Under the pieces are notes generated by a model. The model worked only from the letters and a program-made list of their open reading frames with translations, did no database searches and was not told where the DNA came from. A DNA stretch of 64,000 nucleotides from Clostridium hydrogeniformans DSM 21757 (GTDB lineage: Bacteria; Bacillota; Clostridia; Clostridiales; Clostridiaceae), in NCBI RefSeq assembly GCF_000686705.1, contig NZ_JMLJ01000006.1:1-64000 (forward strand), in the 5' to 3' direction. Of this stretch, positions 19,385 through 26,814 are shown one piece after another. The stretch's first letter is position 1, and every line of letters begins with the position of its first letter. The position numbers and the translations under genes were made by a program.

Positions 19385-19746
19385 AGTATTTATCTCTCCC
19401 TTTCCATTTGTTATACTCATTAGTATAACATAACTAATAATAATTTTCCATAACTTATTAGTTTCTTTGTTATATTAAGTCTAATTTATTTATTTATTCT
19501 GTTAATTGGCGGATTTATATCTTAATTAACATGCTTTAAACTTATACATTCACATATATGAAAGTAAAGTATTAGATACTATCCATGGAGTAAATATTTA
19601 AGAATATTTAAGAATTTATATATAGAAGGACACCCTTAGGTATGTTAAAATATATATGTGGTTTCTAATACCACAATTAGTTAATAAATTAAAAAATATT
19701 ACATGTCAGCTTATAAGTTTTAAGCTTAATTAAGTCTCTACACTTC

Positions 19747-19779
19747 TTATAACCATATTTAAAATATTTATGGTTATAA
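19747..19779. repeat. Inverted repeat in the divergent ytxH-like / CBS promoter region
   Basis: TTATAACCATA and its exact complement flank an 11-base A/T loop about 70 bp before the CBS gene start. Possibly an operator or a leader hairpin. The rest of 19385-19848 is AT-rich with no gene that I can support. Confidence 0.4.
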
Positions 19780-19848
19780 ATCTAGAGCCTATATTAAAAA
19801 TTTTACTACTAGCTGATCAAATTCTATATTTTTTGGAAAGGATGAACC

Positions 19849-20274
19849 ATGAATATAGCGTTTTTCTTAACACCTAAAAGTGAAGTAATTCATGAAAACA
19901 TTGAGTCTACAATGAGACAAGTTATGGAAAGAATGGAGTACCATGGCTATACAGCTATCCCTTTAATTAATAATGCAGGTAAATATGTGGGTACCTTAAC
20001 AGAGGGGGATTTACTTTGGAAGCTAAAAAATACTCCAGAACTTAATTTTAAAAACACTAATAAGGTTAAGGTGGAGGATATACAAAGGAAGAGAACACAT
20101 AAAGCTGTCACTATAAACTCAGATATAGAGGGACTCATATCTCTTGCAGTTAATCAAAATTTTGTTCCTGTTGTTGATGATAACGGTACCTTTATCGGTA
20201 TCATTAAAAGAAGTGACATTATAAATTACTGCTACAATACAATGAAAAGTTCGAAAACTAGAAAAATTATATAG
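19849..20274 (+). CDS. Stand-alone CBS-pair protein (CbpB/DarB-like)
   Basis: A 141-residue protein made of two CBS motifs and little else. CBS1 spans about residues 15-60 (MRQVMERMEYHGYTAIPLINNAGKYVGTLTEGDLLWKL) and CBS2 about 75-135 (RKRTHKAVTINSDIEGLISLAVNQNFVPVVDDNGTFIGIIKRSDIINYC). Such Firmicute proteins bind adenine nucleotides, including c-di-AMP in the Bacillus/Listeria relatives, and act by docking to enzymes such as Rel. The ligand here is inferred from family likeness only. RBS GGAAAGGATG precedes the ATG. Confidence 0.8.
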   Translation: MNIAFFLTPKSEVIHENIESTMRQVMERMEYHGYTAIPLINNAGKYVGTLTEGDLLWKLKNTPELNFKNTNKVKVEDIQRKRTHKAVTINSDIEGLISLAVNQNFVPVVDDNGTFIGIIKRSDIINYCYNTMKSSKTRKII

Positions 20275-20281
20275 GAATCAA

Positions 20282-20310
20282 AAGGGTGCTATAAATAGCA
20301 CCCTTATTTT
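20282..20310 (+). terminator. Terminator of the CBS gene
   Basis: AAGGGTGCTA and its complement around a 4-base loop, followed by ATTTT, 8 bp after the CBS stop. It overlaps the end of the small leftward gene at 20304-20402. Confidence 0.75.
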
Positions 20311-20402
20311 AATTTCTTCTCTTTTTTCTTATCATTCTTTATTACAGATATTAAAGCTGCTGCCGCTGCTAATGTTAAAGCTATTTTAGATTTCTTTTTC
20401 AT
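20304..20402 (-). CDS. Small peptide gene, 32 residues
   Basis: Reads from an ATG at 20402 to TAA at 20304 on the minus strand. The peptide has a basic start (MKKKSKIA), an alanine-rich hydrophobic core (LTLAAAAALISVI) and a lysine-rich end (KNDKKKEKKLK). GGAAAGGGG lies 7 bases before the ATG. The shape suggests a membrane-associated micro-protein. It is convergent with the CBS gene and its 3' end runs into that gene's terminator hairpin. No family recognised. Support is the strong RBS and sensible composition only. Confidence 0.5.
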   Translation of the reverse strand: MKKKSKIALTLAAAAALISVIKNDKKKEKKLK

Positions 20403-20577
20403 AGTATTCCCCTTTCCTTACATTAAACCATAGGTCTTAAGTAATTTTTAAAGAAAACTTAAATTATATCTTATAGGTAATAATAATTTATTTTATCTAA
20501 AGATTCCACTACTATTATTAATAAAGTAAAACCTTAATTTTATTAAAAAACTTTTTATAATTTATATTTTTTTGTCC

Positions 20578-21477
20578 CTAACTAATTTCTCCTAGCTTAT
20601 AGCTATAATCTAAGTATTCTGCTTCGCTTATTATGCTTTTATTATTCTTATAAACCTTATTTCCTTTTAATGTTTTCTTAACCATTACCTCATTTAATAT
20701 ATTTGCATTACATCTATCACAATGGGATAATGTTAAAAACCTCCACTTAAATACCTTAACCGGTGACTCCATATGAAGTATTTCCTTACACTTTGGACAT
20801 ATAAATTCAACTTTATCCTCTTCAAAGTCTTTATCCTCAAGGCTCTTCACCATAATAGCTGGCATATTAAGTATATCTTCTATTATATAGTTCTTTACCA
20901 CTCTAAAGTTATACACCCTTTTAAATACTTCTAATGTATACAAGGAATCATTTAAAGCATCATGAAGTCTACCTTCATCTTTTCTTATGGATAATTTTTC
21001 TATAGCTCTTTTAAGACTTAAGGATTTCTTCTCCCCCATAACCTTTGTACAGTATTCTTGTATATCTATATATTTATTTATCCAGTCTATATGATTTATA
21101 CCATGGTAGGATGCATTTCTTATTATTTCAGCCACATCATCCTTTGCCCAAGAGCATATAATATCATCTTCTTTAGTGAAATTTTCAAGGATTTTAATAG
21201 CTTCTTCAAATGGAATTCCATTGTTTACATCTTTATCTTCTATTCCTGTTATTTCTTTTATTTTAGGGTTAAGCATGGGAAATATATAAGGCTTAACATA
21301 AATCTTAAGACTATCTATCTCCTGTAGATATTTATCTACCCTTACAGCCCCTATTTCTATAATTTCATTGGGACAATCCATCTCTTTAAACTGTGGATAT
21401 GTACTATAAAAATCTGAATAATACTTAGTTATATCACTTAAGTTATTAAACTCTAAGTCTAATATAACATATCCCAT
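20578..21477 (-). CDS. DEDD-family 3'-5' exonuclease with C-terminal zinc ribbon
   Basis: A 299-residue protein. The nuclease part (about 1-185) has the RNase T/DnaQ motifs: ExoI-like YVILDLEFNN (D and E metal ligands), ExoII-like EEDDIICSWAKDD, and ExoIII-like GRLHDALNDSLYTLEVF with H-D-A-x-x-D. A C-terminal tail carries FICPKCKEIL and SHCDRCNANI, two C-x-x-C pairs forming a probable zinc ribbon. Substrate (DNA or RNA) is not clear; related clostridial proteins are annotated as sporulation KapD-like or generic exonucleases. Expressed alone, leftward, downstream of a large palindrome. Confidence 0.85.
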   Translation of the reverse strand: MGYVILDLEFNNLSDITKYYSDFYSTYPQFKEMDCPNEIIEIGAVRVDKYLQEIDSLKIYVKPYIFPMLNPKIKEITGIEDKDVNNGIPFEEAIKILENFTKEDDIICSWAKDDVAEIIRNASYHGINHIDWINKYIDIQEYCTKVMGEKKSLSLKRAIEKLSIRKDEGRLHDALNDSLYTLEVFKRVYNFRVVKNYIIEDILNMPAIMVKSLEDKDFEEDKVEFICPKCKEILHMESPVKVFKWRFLTLSHCDRCNANILNEVMVKKTLKGNKVYKNNKSIISEAEYLDYSYKLGEIS

Positions 21478-21531
21478 AACACCCCTCCTTAAACTTTCTT
21501 AAGCATCATATATTCCTACTTATAATTTAGA

Positions 21532-21584
21532 CTAGAAGTTTTAGAATTCTAATAATATTACTATTAGAATTCTAAAACTTCTAG
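21532..21584. repeat. Perfect 53 bp inverted repeat between divergent genes
   Basis: Two 23-base arms (21532-21554 and 21562-21584) are exact complements around the 7-base loop ATATTAC. The core is TTAGAATTCTAATA, itself palindromic. No T-tract follows on either strand, so it is unlikely to be a simple terminator; it sits about 50 bp upstream of the exonuclease start and 140 bp upstream of the GH8-like gene. It may be a regulatory site or a remnant of a small mobile element. Confidence 0.75.
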
Positions 21585-21696
21585 ATATAGTGTTAAAATA
21601 TAAACACTATAAAGTTACATAATCTATAACCAAATAGAACATATGCACATAATAAATATTATACATTATTTTTCCTACGATTAACAATAAACTTTA

Positions 21697-21705
21697 TGCT
21701 ATAAT
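21697..21705 (+). promoter_or_regulatory. Extended -10 promoter for the GH8-like gene
   Basis: TGCTATAAT at 21697-21705 is an extended -10 element 21 bp before the TTG start at 21727. The -35 region is weak, as is common for extended -10 promoters. Confidence 0.5.
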
Positions 21706-21726
21706 CTTCATCATGGGGGTGCTATA

Positions 21727-22827
21727 TTGAAAAAGAAATTTTTATTAATCACAATCTTTTTAATTATTATGATTTCTACATATTTTCTCTATCCATTTTT
21801 TAAACCTATAAATCTAGAAAATCATTTAAGCTATAAAAATCCATCTGAGGAATCTTCTTTATTAGAGAATTTTATAGTAAATAAATTAACCAATGAAGAG
21901 ATAGGAATCCTTACTAATTACCTTGATGCATCTTCAGAGGATGAAACCACTAAAGGTCATGATGTACTTTCAGAGTCTCAAGGTCTTATGATGATGTATT
22001 CTTATTATATTAAAAATGGAAATCTTTTTGATTCATCCTATAAATATGTTAAGGATAATATGTATCTCCCTAACGGTCTTATAAGCTGGAGGGTTTCTAA
22101 AGAGAAAGAGAAGAATTCCACCACTGCTTTTATAGATGATATAAGAATAGCTAAAGCCTTAGCCCTAGGCTATAAAACCTTTGATAAATATTCTTATAGA
22201 GTTAAAGCCCAAAATTTATCTAAAAACCTTCTTAACCATAATATAAAGGATGATTTACCTATAGACTTTGTTAATGACACTAGTACTTCATCCCTTTTCA
22301 CCTTATGCTATGGTGACTTAGAAGGAATGAATATATTAGCTAATTTTGATAAACAATGGACCATAATAAAAGATAAGAGTAAAAAGGTTATATTAGATGG
22401 AAGAATCTTAAATACTCCTTTCTTTAAAAAATCCTATGATATCTCTAAAGATGAATATTCTTCTGAGGATAAAACTGAACTGCTATATAGCCTTATGATA
22501 TGGGAATCCTTGCATTCTGATGGTGAAGATATATCTCCAATCATAGATTTTATGGATAAAGAAATGAAAACAAATGGGTATCTAGTTACAGATTATTCTT
22601 CTAACCTTAAGCCATTAAATAACATAGAATCTTCATCTATATATGCAGTAGCACTAAGGCTTAGTAAAACATCTAATAATAAAGAGCTTACTAAAAAACT
22701 AGAGACTAAACTTCTTAATTTTATGGTTAAAGAAGGAGAGTTTAAGGGTGGTCTTGGTTATGAAAAAACTAAAGAATTTTATTCCTTTGATAATATAGAG
22801 GGACTTCTCTCTCTATTGAAAAACTAA
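21727..22827 (+). CDS. GH8-like exported glycoside hydrolase of an exopolysaccharide locus
   Basis: A 366-residue protein with an uncleaved-looking N-terminal helix (residues 4-24). The core matches the BcsZ/GH8 (alpha/alpha)6 fold: KGHDVLSESQGLMMMYSYY holds S-E-S-Q-G with the likely acid Glu83, YLPNGLISWRV follows, then STTAFIDDIRIAKALALGYKTF resembles the A-D-x-D-x-x-I-x-x-A-L segment. Predicted to trim a beta-linked glucan-type exopolymer outside the cell. The TTG start follows GGGGGTG. It precedes the GT2/BcsB genes but has its own terminator, so it may be a separate transcript. Confidence 0.78.
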   Translation: MKKKFLLITIFLIIMISTYFLYPFFKPINLENHLSYKNPSEESSLLENFIVNKLTNEEIGILTNYLDASSEDETTKGHDVLSESQGLMMMYSYYIKNGNLFDSSYKYVKDNMYLPNGLISWRVSKEKEKNSTTAFIDDIRIAKALALGYKTFDKYSYRVKAQNLSKNLLNHNIKDDLPIDFVNDTSTSSLFTLCYGDLEGMNILANFDKQWTIIKDKSKKVILDGRILNTPFFKKSYDISKDEYSSEDKTELLYSLMIWESLHSDGEDISPIIDFMDKEMKTNGYLVTDYSSNLKPLNNIESSSIYAVALRLSKTSNNKELTKKLETKLLNFMVKEGEFKGGLGYEKTKEFYSFDNIEGLLSLLKN

Positions 22828-22846
22828 ATATATTTCAATACTTAAA

Positions 22847-22905
22847 TAAAAAATGTGAAATGAAAAATACAGTTTTATGTATTTCTCATTTCACATTTTT
22901 GTCTT
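22847..22905 (+). terminator. Terminator after the GH8-like gene
   Basis: AAAAATGTGAAATGA and its complement flank an A/T spacer that can form an inner AAATAC stem; TTTTTGTCTTTT follows. This separates the GH8-like gene from the four genes downstream. Confidence 0.75.
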
Positions 22906-22984
22906 TTAGCCTTTAATATTACTTATTAAAGGCTTTCTTATTAAAAACTTTATTATTTTAGGCACTTACATAGTTTTCAGCAGA

Positions 22985-23018
22985 TTAAGTTAAAAGTTCT
23001 ATAGAATTCTAACTTAAC
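22985..23018. repeat. Imperfect palindrome upstream of the exopolysaccharide operon
   Basis: TTAAGTTA...TAACTTAA flanks a TATAGAATTCTAACTT centre. It shares TAGAATTCTAA with the 53 bp palindrome at 21532. The surrounding gap 22906-23326 shows no gene I trust and no c-di-GMP riboswitch that I can recognise. Confidence 0.4.
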
Positions 23019-23326
23019 TTCTTATATAGGTTCATCTAAATTAAATCTCAATCTAGTATGACTATAAATAAACTATAATACTTTTAAATTCTATTATAAT
23101 AAGTGGATAAAATCCATGATTAATACTAAAAATATTACTAAAGTTATTGAGAAGTCTATAACCCCTCTTTCTCATATTAGCTCTCCATTATATTATAGAA
23201 AACTCTTACTCTATCTGATTTATTGAATTTATATTTTTTATATTTTTCTTATTATTGTATGTTAACCTAACTCATAGAATTTATTTAAGATTTTATAGAA
23301 TTAATATTTAAGTTAAGGAGGCCTTT

Positions 23327-24166
23327 ATGCAGGATATAACTAAAAAAATAAATGGTTACTTTCTACTTATATTCTTAGAATTACTTCTACTTGTTACTGT
23401 TTATTTTTCTACAAAAAGCTCAATGGATTTAAGAAGTTTCTTTCTTATTAATATATCTATTATTTTAATAATTATATGTTTTTATTTAAAGCTACCCATG
23501 GCCATAGGTACTTCACTTATTTTTGTATTCCTATATGGTTCTTATCTTATATATGAAGCTATGGCAAACACCATATATGAAAGTAGTATGTATTTATATA
23601 TATGGCTGATTATCATACCTGCTTTATGTTTAACTTCATCATCTTTAGGAAGCTCTATATTAGCCTTAAAGGATGAAGCTAATAGCTTTAAAAATAGTGA
23701 CTATATAGATCCAATAACTAAATTTGATAACAAGTATAATTTTTATAAGCATTTAGAAGGGGAAATGGCTCTCTCTCGACGCCATAACTTAAGCCTTACT
23801 TTACTTATTATAGAAATACAATATTTTGATCAGCTTTCTGCTATTTATCCTAAGGAGATCGTAGAAAAAGTAATTAAACACTTAAGTGAAAGTATAAATA
23901 AGATTACAAGACTTGAAGATAAAAAATATACCTTAGATAAGGGTTCCTTTGCAGTTATCCTTCCTCAAACCACTGAAGCTGGTGGAGAGGTTCTTAAAAA
24001 CAGATTGAAGACTTCTCTTGAAGATATAAATATTGAAATTGGAGAGTTAAATAGAGAATTAAACTTTAACTTTAAAATGTCAGTTAAAGAATACTCTAAA
24101 ACTATCAATGAATCATCCTTAGATTTTAAAGCTGAAACAGAGAGAAACCTTGAATATGATGTATAA
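23327..24166 (+). CDS. Four-helix membrane protein with degenerate GGDEF domain and intact RxxD I-site
   Basis: A 279-residue protein. Four membrane helices lie at about 10-28, 37-53, 58-75 and 88-104, followed by a GGDEF-type domain from about 127 (DPITKFDNKYNFYKHLEGEMALSRR). The catalytic signature is replaced by DKGSF (204-208), so no cyclase activity is expected. The inhibitory site R195-L-E-D198 is kept at exactly the normal five-residue spacing before it. This is the arrangement of PelD, a c-di-GMP receptor, though the GAF domain of PelD is absent. It probably senses c-di-GMP and controls the GT2 encoded two genes later. RBS AAGGAGG precedes the ATG. Confidence 0.82.
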   Translation: MQDITKKINGYFLLIFLELLLLVTVYFSTKSSMDLRSFFLINISIILIIICFYLKLPMAIGTSLIFVFLYGSYLIYEAMANTIYESSMYLYIWLIIIPALCLTSSSLGSSILALKDEANSFKNSDYIDPITKFDNKYNFYKHLEGEMALSRRHNLSLTLLIIEIQYFDQLSAIYPKEIVEKVIKHLSESINKITRLEDKKYTLDKGSFAVILPQTTEAGGEVLKNRLKTSLEDINIEIGELNRELNFNFKMSVKEYSKTINESSLDFKAETERNLEYDV

Positions 24167-25535
24167 GAAATTTTATTTTATATTTCTTATACTTATTATA
24201 AGTATAGTCTCCCCTTCCTATGAAGTTTATGGAAGTGAAATCAATAAAAACATAATTATTCTTTATGAATCTAAGGATGACAATTTTACATTTTTAAAAT
24301 CTTCTCTTAAGCATTTTAAGCTTAATATAGATGATAGTTATTTTAAAGATTTTGATATAGCTAAAATAACTGACTATAATTATATATTTCTTTTAGACAC
24401 CCCTTCAGATTATTCTAAGGAAATAGAGTCTAAAGTCACTGAAAATATATCTTTAATACTTATAGGAGAATCAATTTCAAATTCAAAAACATTACAATCT
24501 AAAGTTTTTGAGAATAGCCCTATTTCTATAAATTACAATGAAAAAACTATTTCTACACCTTCTATAACACCTATTAAGGATATTGGGTTGCTTAACCTAG
24601 ATGTTTTATCTTCTATAAATACTCTGTCATCAAACTACCCTTACATAGGTAGTAAAGATAACCTTTGGTATATAGGAAGTTCTGATTTTTCTTCAAAATA
24701 TTTTGCATATATTACCTGTGATGTCCTCCATAATATTTTAAAAATAGATCATAAAAAAGATTTGAAAATTTATATATCCCTTGAGGATATCTCTAGTGAT
24801 ATCAATGGATTTAAAGATAAATTAGAATACTTAGAATCTGAAAATATCCCTGTAATTCTAACCCTTAAGGAATATGATATTAAATCTCTTGGAAAAATTA
24901 CTCTCTCTAAACCTTATATCACTTCCTTAAGCTATGAAGATAATTCATTAAATTATATTGAAAACTTATATAATAAAAACTTTCTTCCTGGACTTTTAAG
25001 ACTTTACACAACTAGTGAGGATGAATCTATTAAAAATACTTCTTCAGTAGTATACTCTCATAATTCTAAAATTAATGTTCCCTACTCTTTAGATGACTTT
25101 AACCACATTGAGCATTTTATTCCTGTACTTTTAGAAAAACCTATAAGTAACCACGAAGATGTAAGTTACGCCTTATGTTATTTAGAAGTTTTAAGTTCTT
25201 TAAATCATGGAGAAATGGCTATTCCCATAAGCTCTTCTTTAGATAAGGAGATACTAAAAAGACTTATAAATGGAATATCTTATTTTAAAATAAATGTGGG
25301 TGATATAAAAAGTACTTCCTTAAATTTTAATACTTCTATATATAGTTTAAAAACTGCGGACTCTAAGTTAACCTATAGTCTTAATCCTCCTAAAAGTTCA
25401 TCTCTTAAAGATTTCTTTAAAAATCCTTGGAATATTCTTATAGTAATAATTGGGGTATTTTGCTTAGTATTCCTTATAATCTTTATGGTGAATTATAAAA
25501 GAAGTAGAAAAAAATTATTTAAAAGAAAGGAGTAA
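24156..25535 (+). CDS. Exported, membrane-anchored DUF2334-like protein of the exopolysaccharide locus
   Basis: About 459 residues: signal-like helix at the N-terminus (KKFYFIFLILIISIVSPSYEVYG), a large outside domain, and a C-terminal membrane helix (NPWNILIVIIGVFCLVFLIIFMV) with a basic tail. The segment KIYISLEDISSDINGFKDKLEYLESENIPVILTL resembles the D-D-V-S-P...IPF part of DUF2334, a polysaccharide-deacetylase-like fold, but the usual metal histidines are not evident, so it may be a non-catalytic partner. It overlaps the preceding gene's end; two adjacent ATGs (24156, 24159) could start it. Function unknown; context suggests a subunit of the secretion complex. Confidence 0.65.
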   Translation: MMYKKFYFIFLILIISIVSPSYEVYGSEINKNIIILYESKDDNFTFLKSSLKHFKLNIDDSYFKDFDIAKITDYNYIFLLDTPSDYSKEIESKVTENISLILIGESISNSKTLQSKVFENSPISINYNEKTISTPSITPIKDIGLLNLDVLSSINTLSSNYPYIGSKDNLWYIGSSDFSSKYFAYITCDVLHNILKIDHKKDLKIYISLEDISSDINGFKDKLEYLESENIPVILTLKEYDIKSLGKITLSKPYITSLSYEDNSLNYIENLYNKNFLPGLLRLYTTSEDESIKNTSSVVYSHNSKINVPYSLDDFNHIEHFIPVLLEKPISNHEDVSYALCYLEVLSSLNHGEMAIPISSSLDKEILKRLINGISYFKINVGDIKSTSLNFNTSIYSLKTADSKLTYSLNPPKSSSLKDFFKNPWNILIVIIGVFCLVFLIIFMVNYKRSRKKLFKRKE

Positions 25536-25540
25536 GTGTT

Positions 25541-26800
25541 ATGAAACTTAATATCTTAGACTTCTTATTTATCCTTTGTGTATTATCCATATGGATTATG
25601 CTATTTTACAATGCTATTCTTACCCTATATGGATATAAGTACTTTGTTGAAGTTTCAGAAAAATCTCTTGCTCCTATAAAAAATATGAACTATTTTCCAA
25701 AGGTCTCAATACTTATTCCTGCCCATAATGAGGAAAAAGTTATAGAAAAGACAGTAAAGTCTATGTTTAAGCTAGACTATCCTTCTGAACACTTAGAAAT
25801 CATTGTAATAAATGATAACTCCTCTGATAATACAGCCTCAGTACTAAAAACACTTCAGGATGATAATCCTAGCAAGAACTTAATAGTTATAAACACTGAT
25901 AAGAACACTGGAGGTCGTGGAAAATCTGGCGCTCTAAATATAGGCTATAAAAAATCTACTGGGGAGTATCTTGTTATTTATGATGCAGATAATACCCCTG
26001 AACCCTTAGCCCTTAGACATTTAGTTTATACCATAATAAGTAATAATGAATATGGTGCTGTTATTGGTAAATTTAGAACAAGGAATAAGAAAAACCTTTT
26101 AACAAAATTTATAAATATAGAAGGTCTTAGCTTTCAATGGATGGCTCAAGGAGGCCGTTGGAAACTTTTTAAGCTTTGCACTATACCTGGAACAAATTTT
26201 ATAATAAGACGCTCTATTATAGATGAAATAAAGGGCTGGGACCCTAACGCCATAGCTGAGGATACTGAAATAAGTATAAGAATATATAGAATGGGATATA
26301 AAATATGCTTTATGCCTTTAGCTGTTACTTGGGAACAAGAACCTGAAACCATAAAGGTTTGGCTTAAGCAGAGGACTAGATGGGTACAAGGTAATGTATA
26401 TGTACTTTTTAAATATCTATCCTTTCCATTTAGGGGAGGTAAAAGCAAAATCTTAATAGACATTTATTATTTCTTTTCAGTGTATTTTTTATTTTTAGTT
26501 TCTGTTCTTCTATCAGATTTAATATTTGTCTTAGGACTTTTTACAAACTATAAGGTATCCATATCTGGTAACTTTATGATTCTATGGATACTCTCTTATT
26601 TAATGTTTATATTAGAAGTTTCTATATCTTTAACTATGGAGAAGGGCGAATTCACTAAGGAAAACTTTTTTATTATAGCACTTATGTACTTTACCTATTG
26701 CCAAATGTGGATAGTGGTAAGTATAAAAGGATTCTATATGTATATAAAAAATACCTTACTCAAAAAGCAGCACACTTGGTATAAAACTGAAAGATTTTAG
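25541..26800 (+). CDS. Family 2 processive glycosyltransferase, exopolysaccharide synthase
   Basis: A 419-residue membrane synthase of the BcsA/PgaC type. The N-terminal helix is at about 8-30. The GT-A domain has VSILIPAHNEE, IVINDNSSDNT, YDADN (D148-A-D150), the acid pair A-E240-D241 in the TED position, and Q277-R-T-R280-W281, the Q-x-x-R-W motif of processive enzymes. Three or more helices follow (310-335, 340-360, 375-400). There is no PilZ domain, so c-di-GMP control, if any, must come from the degenerate GGDEF protein. Start at 25541 follows AAAGGAG. Product sugar unknown; glucan or poly-GlcNAc are both possible. Confidence 0.9.
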   Translation: MKLNILDFLFILCVLSIWIMLFYNAILTLYGYKYFVEVSEKSLAPIKNMNYFPKVSILIPAHNEEKVIEKTVKSMFKLDYPSEHLEIIVINDNSSDNTASVLKTLQDDNPSKNLIVINTDKNTGGRGKSGALNIGYKKSTGEYLVIYDADNTPEPLALRHLVYTIISNNEYGAVIGKFRTRNKKNLLTKFINIEGLSFQWMAQGGRWKLFKLCTIPGTNFIIRRSIIDEIKGWDPNAIAEDTEISIRIYRMGYKICFMPLAVTWEQEPETIKVWLKQRTRWVQGNVYVLFKYLSFPFRGGKSKILIDIYYFFSVYFLFLVSVLLSDLIFVLGLFTNYKVSISGNFMILWILSYLMFILEVSISLTMEKGEFTKENFFIIALMYFTYCQMWIVVSIKGFYMYIKNTLLKKQHTWYKTERF

Positions 26801-26814
26801 GAGTTGATTTATTT

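Noticed and set aside
23117-23227. Possible 36-residue peptide frame in the gap before the GGDEF-like gene
   Set aside because: No good RBS, composition unremarkable, and the area looks like a promoter region.
22906-23326. c-di-GMP riboswitch upstream of the exopolysaccharide operon
   Set aside because: Searched by eye for the GEMM core; nothing matching was seen.
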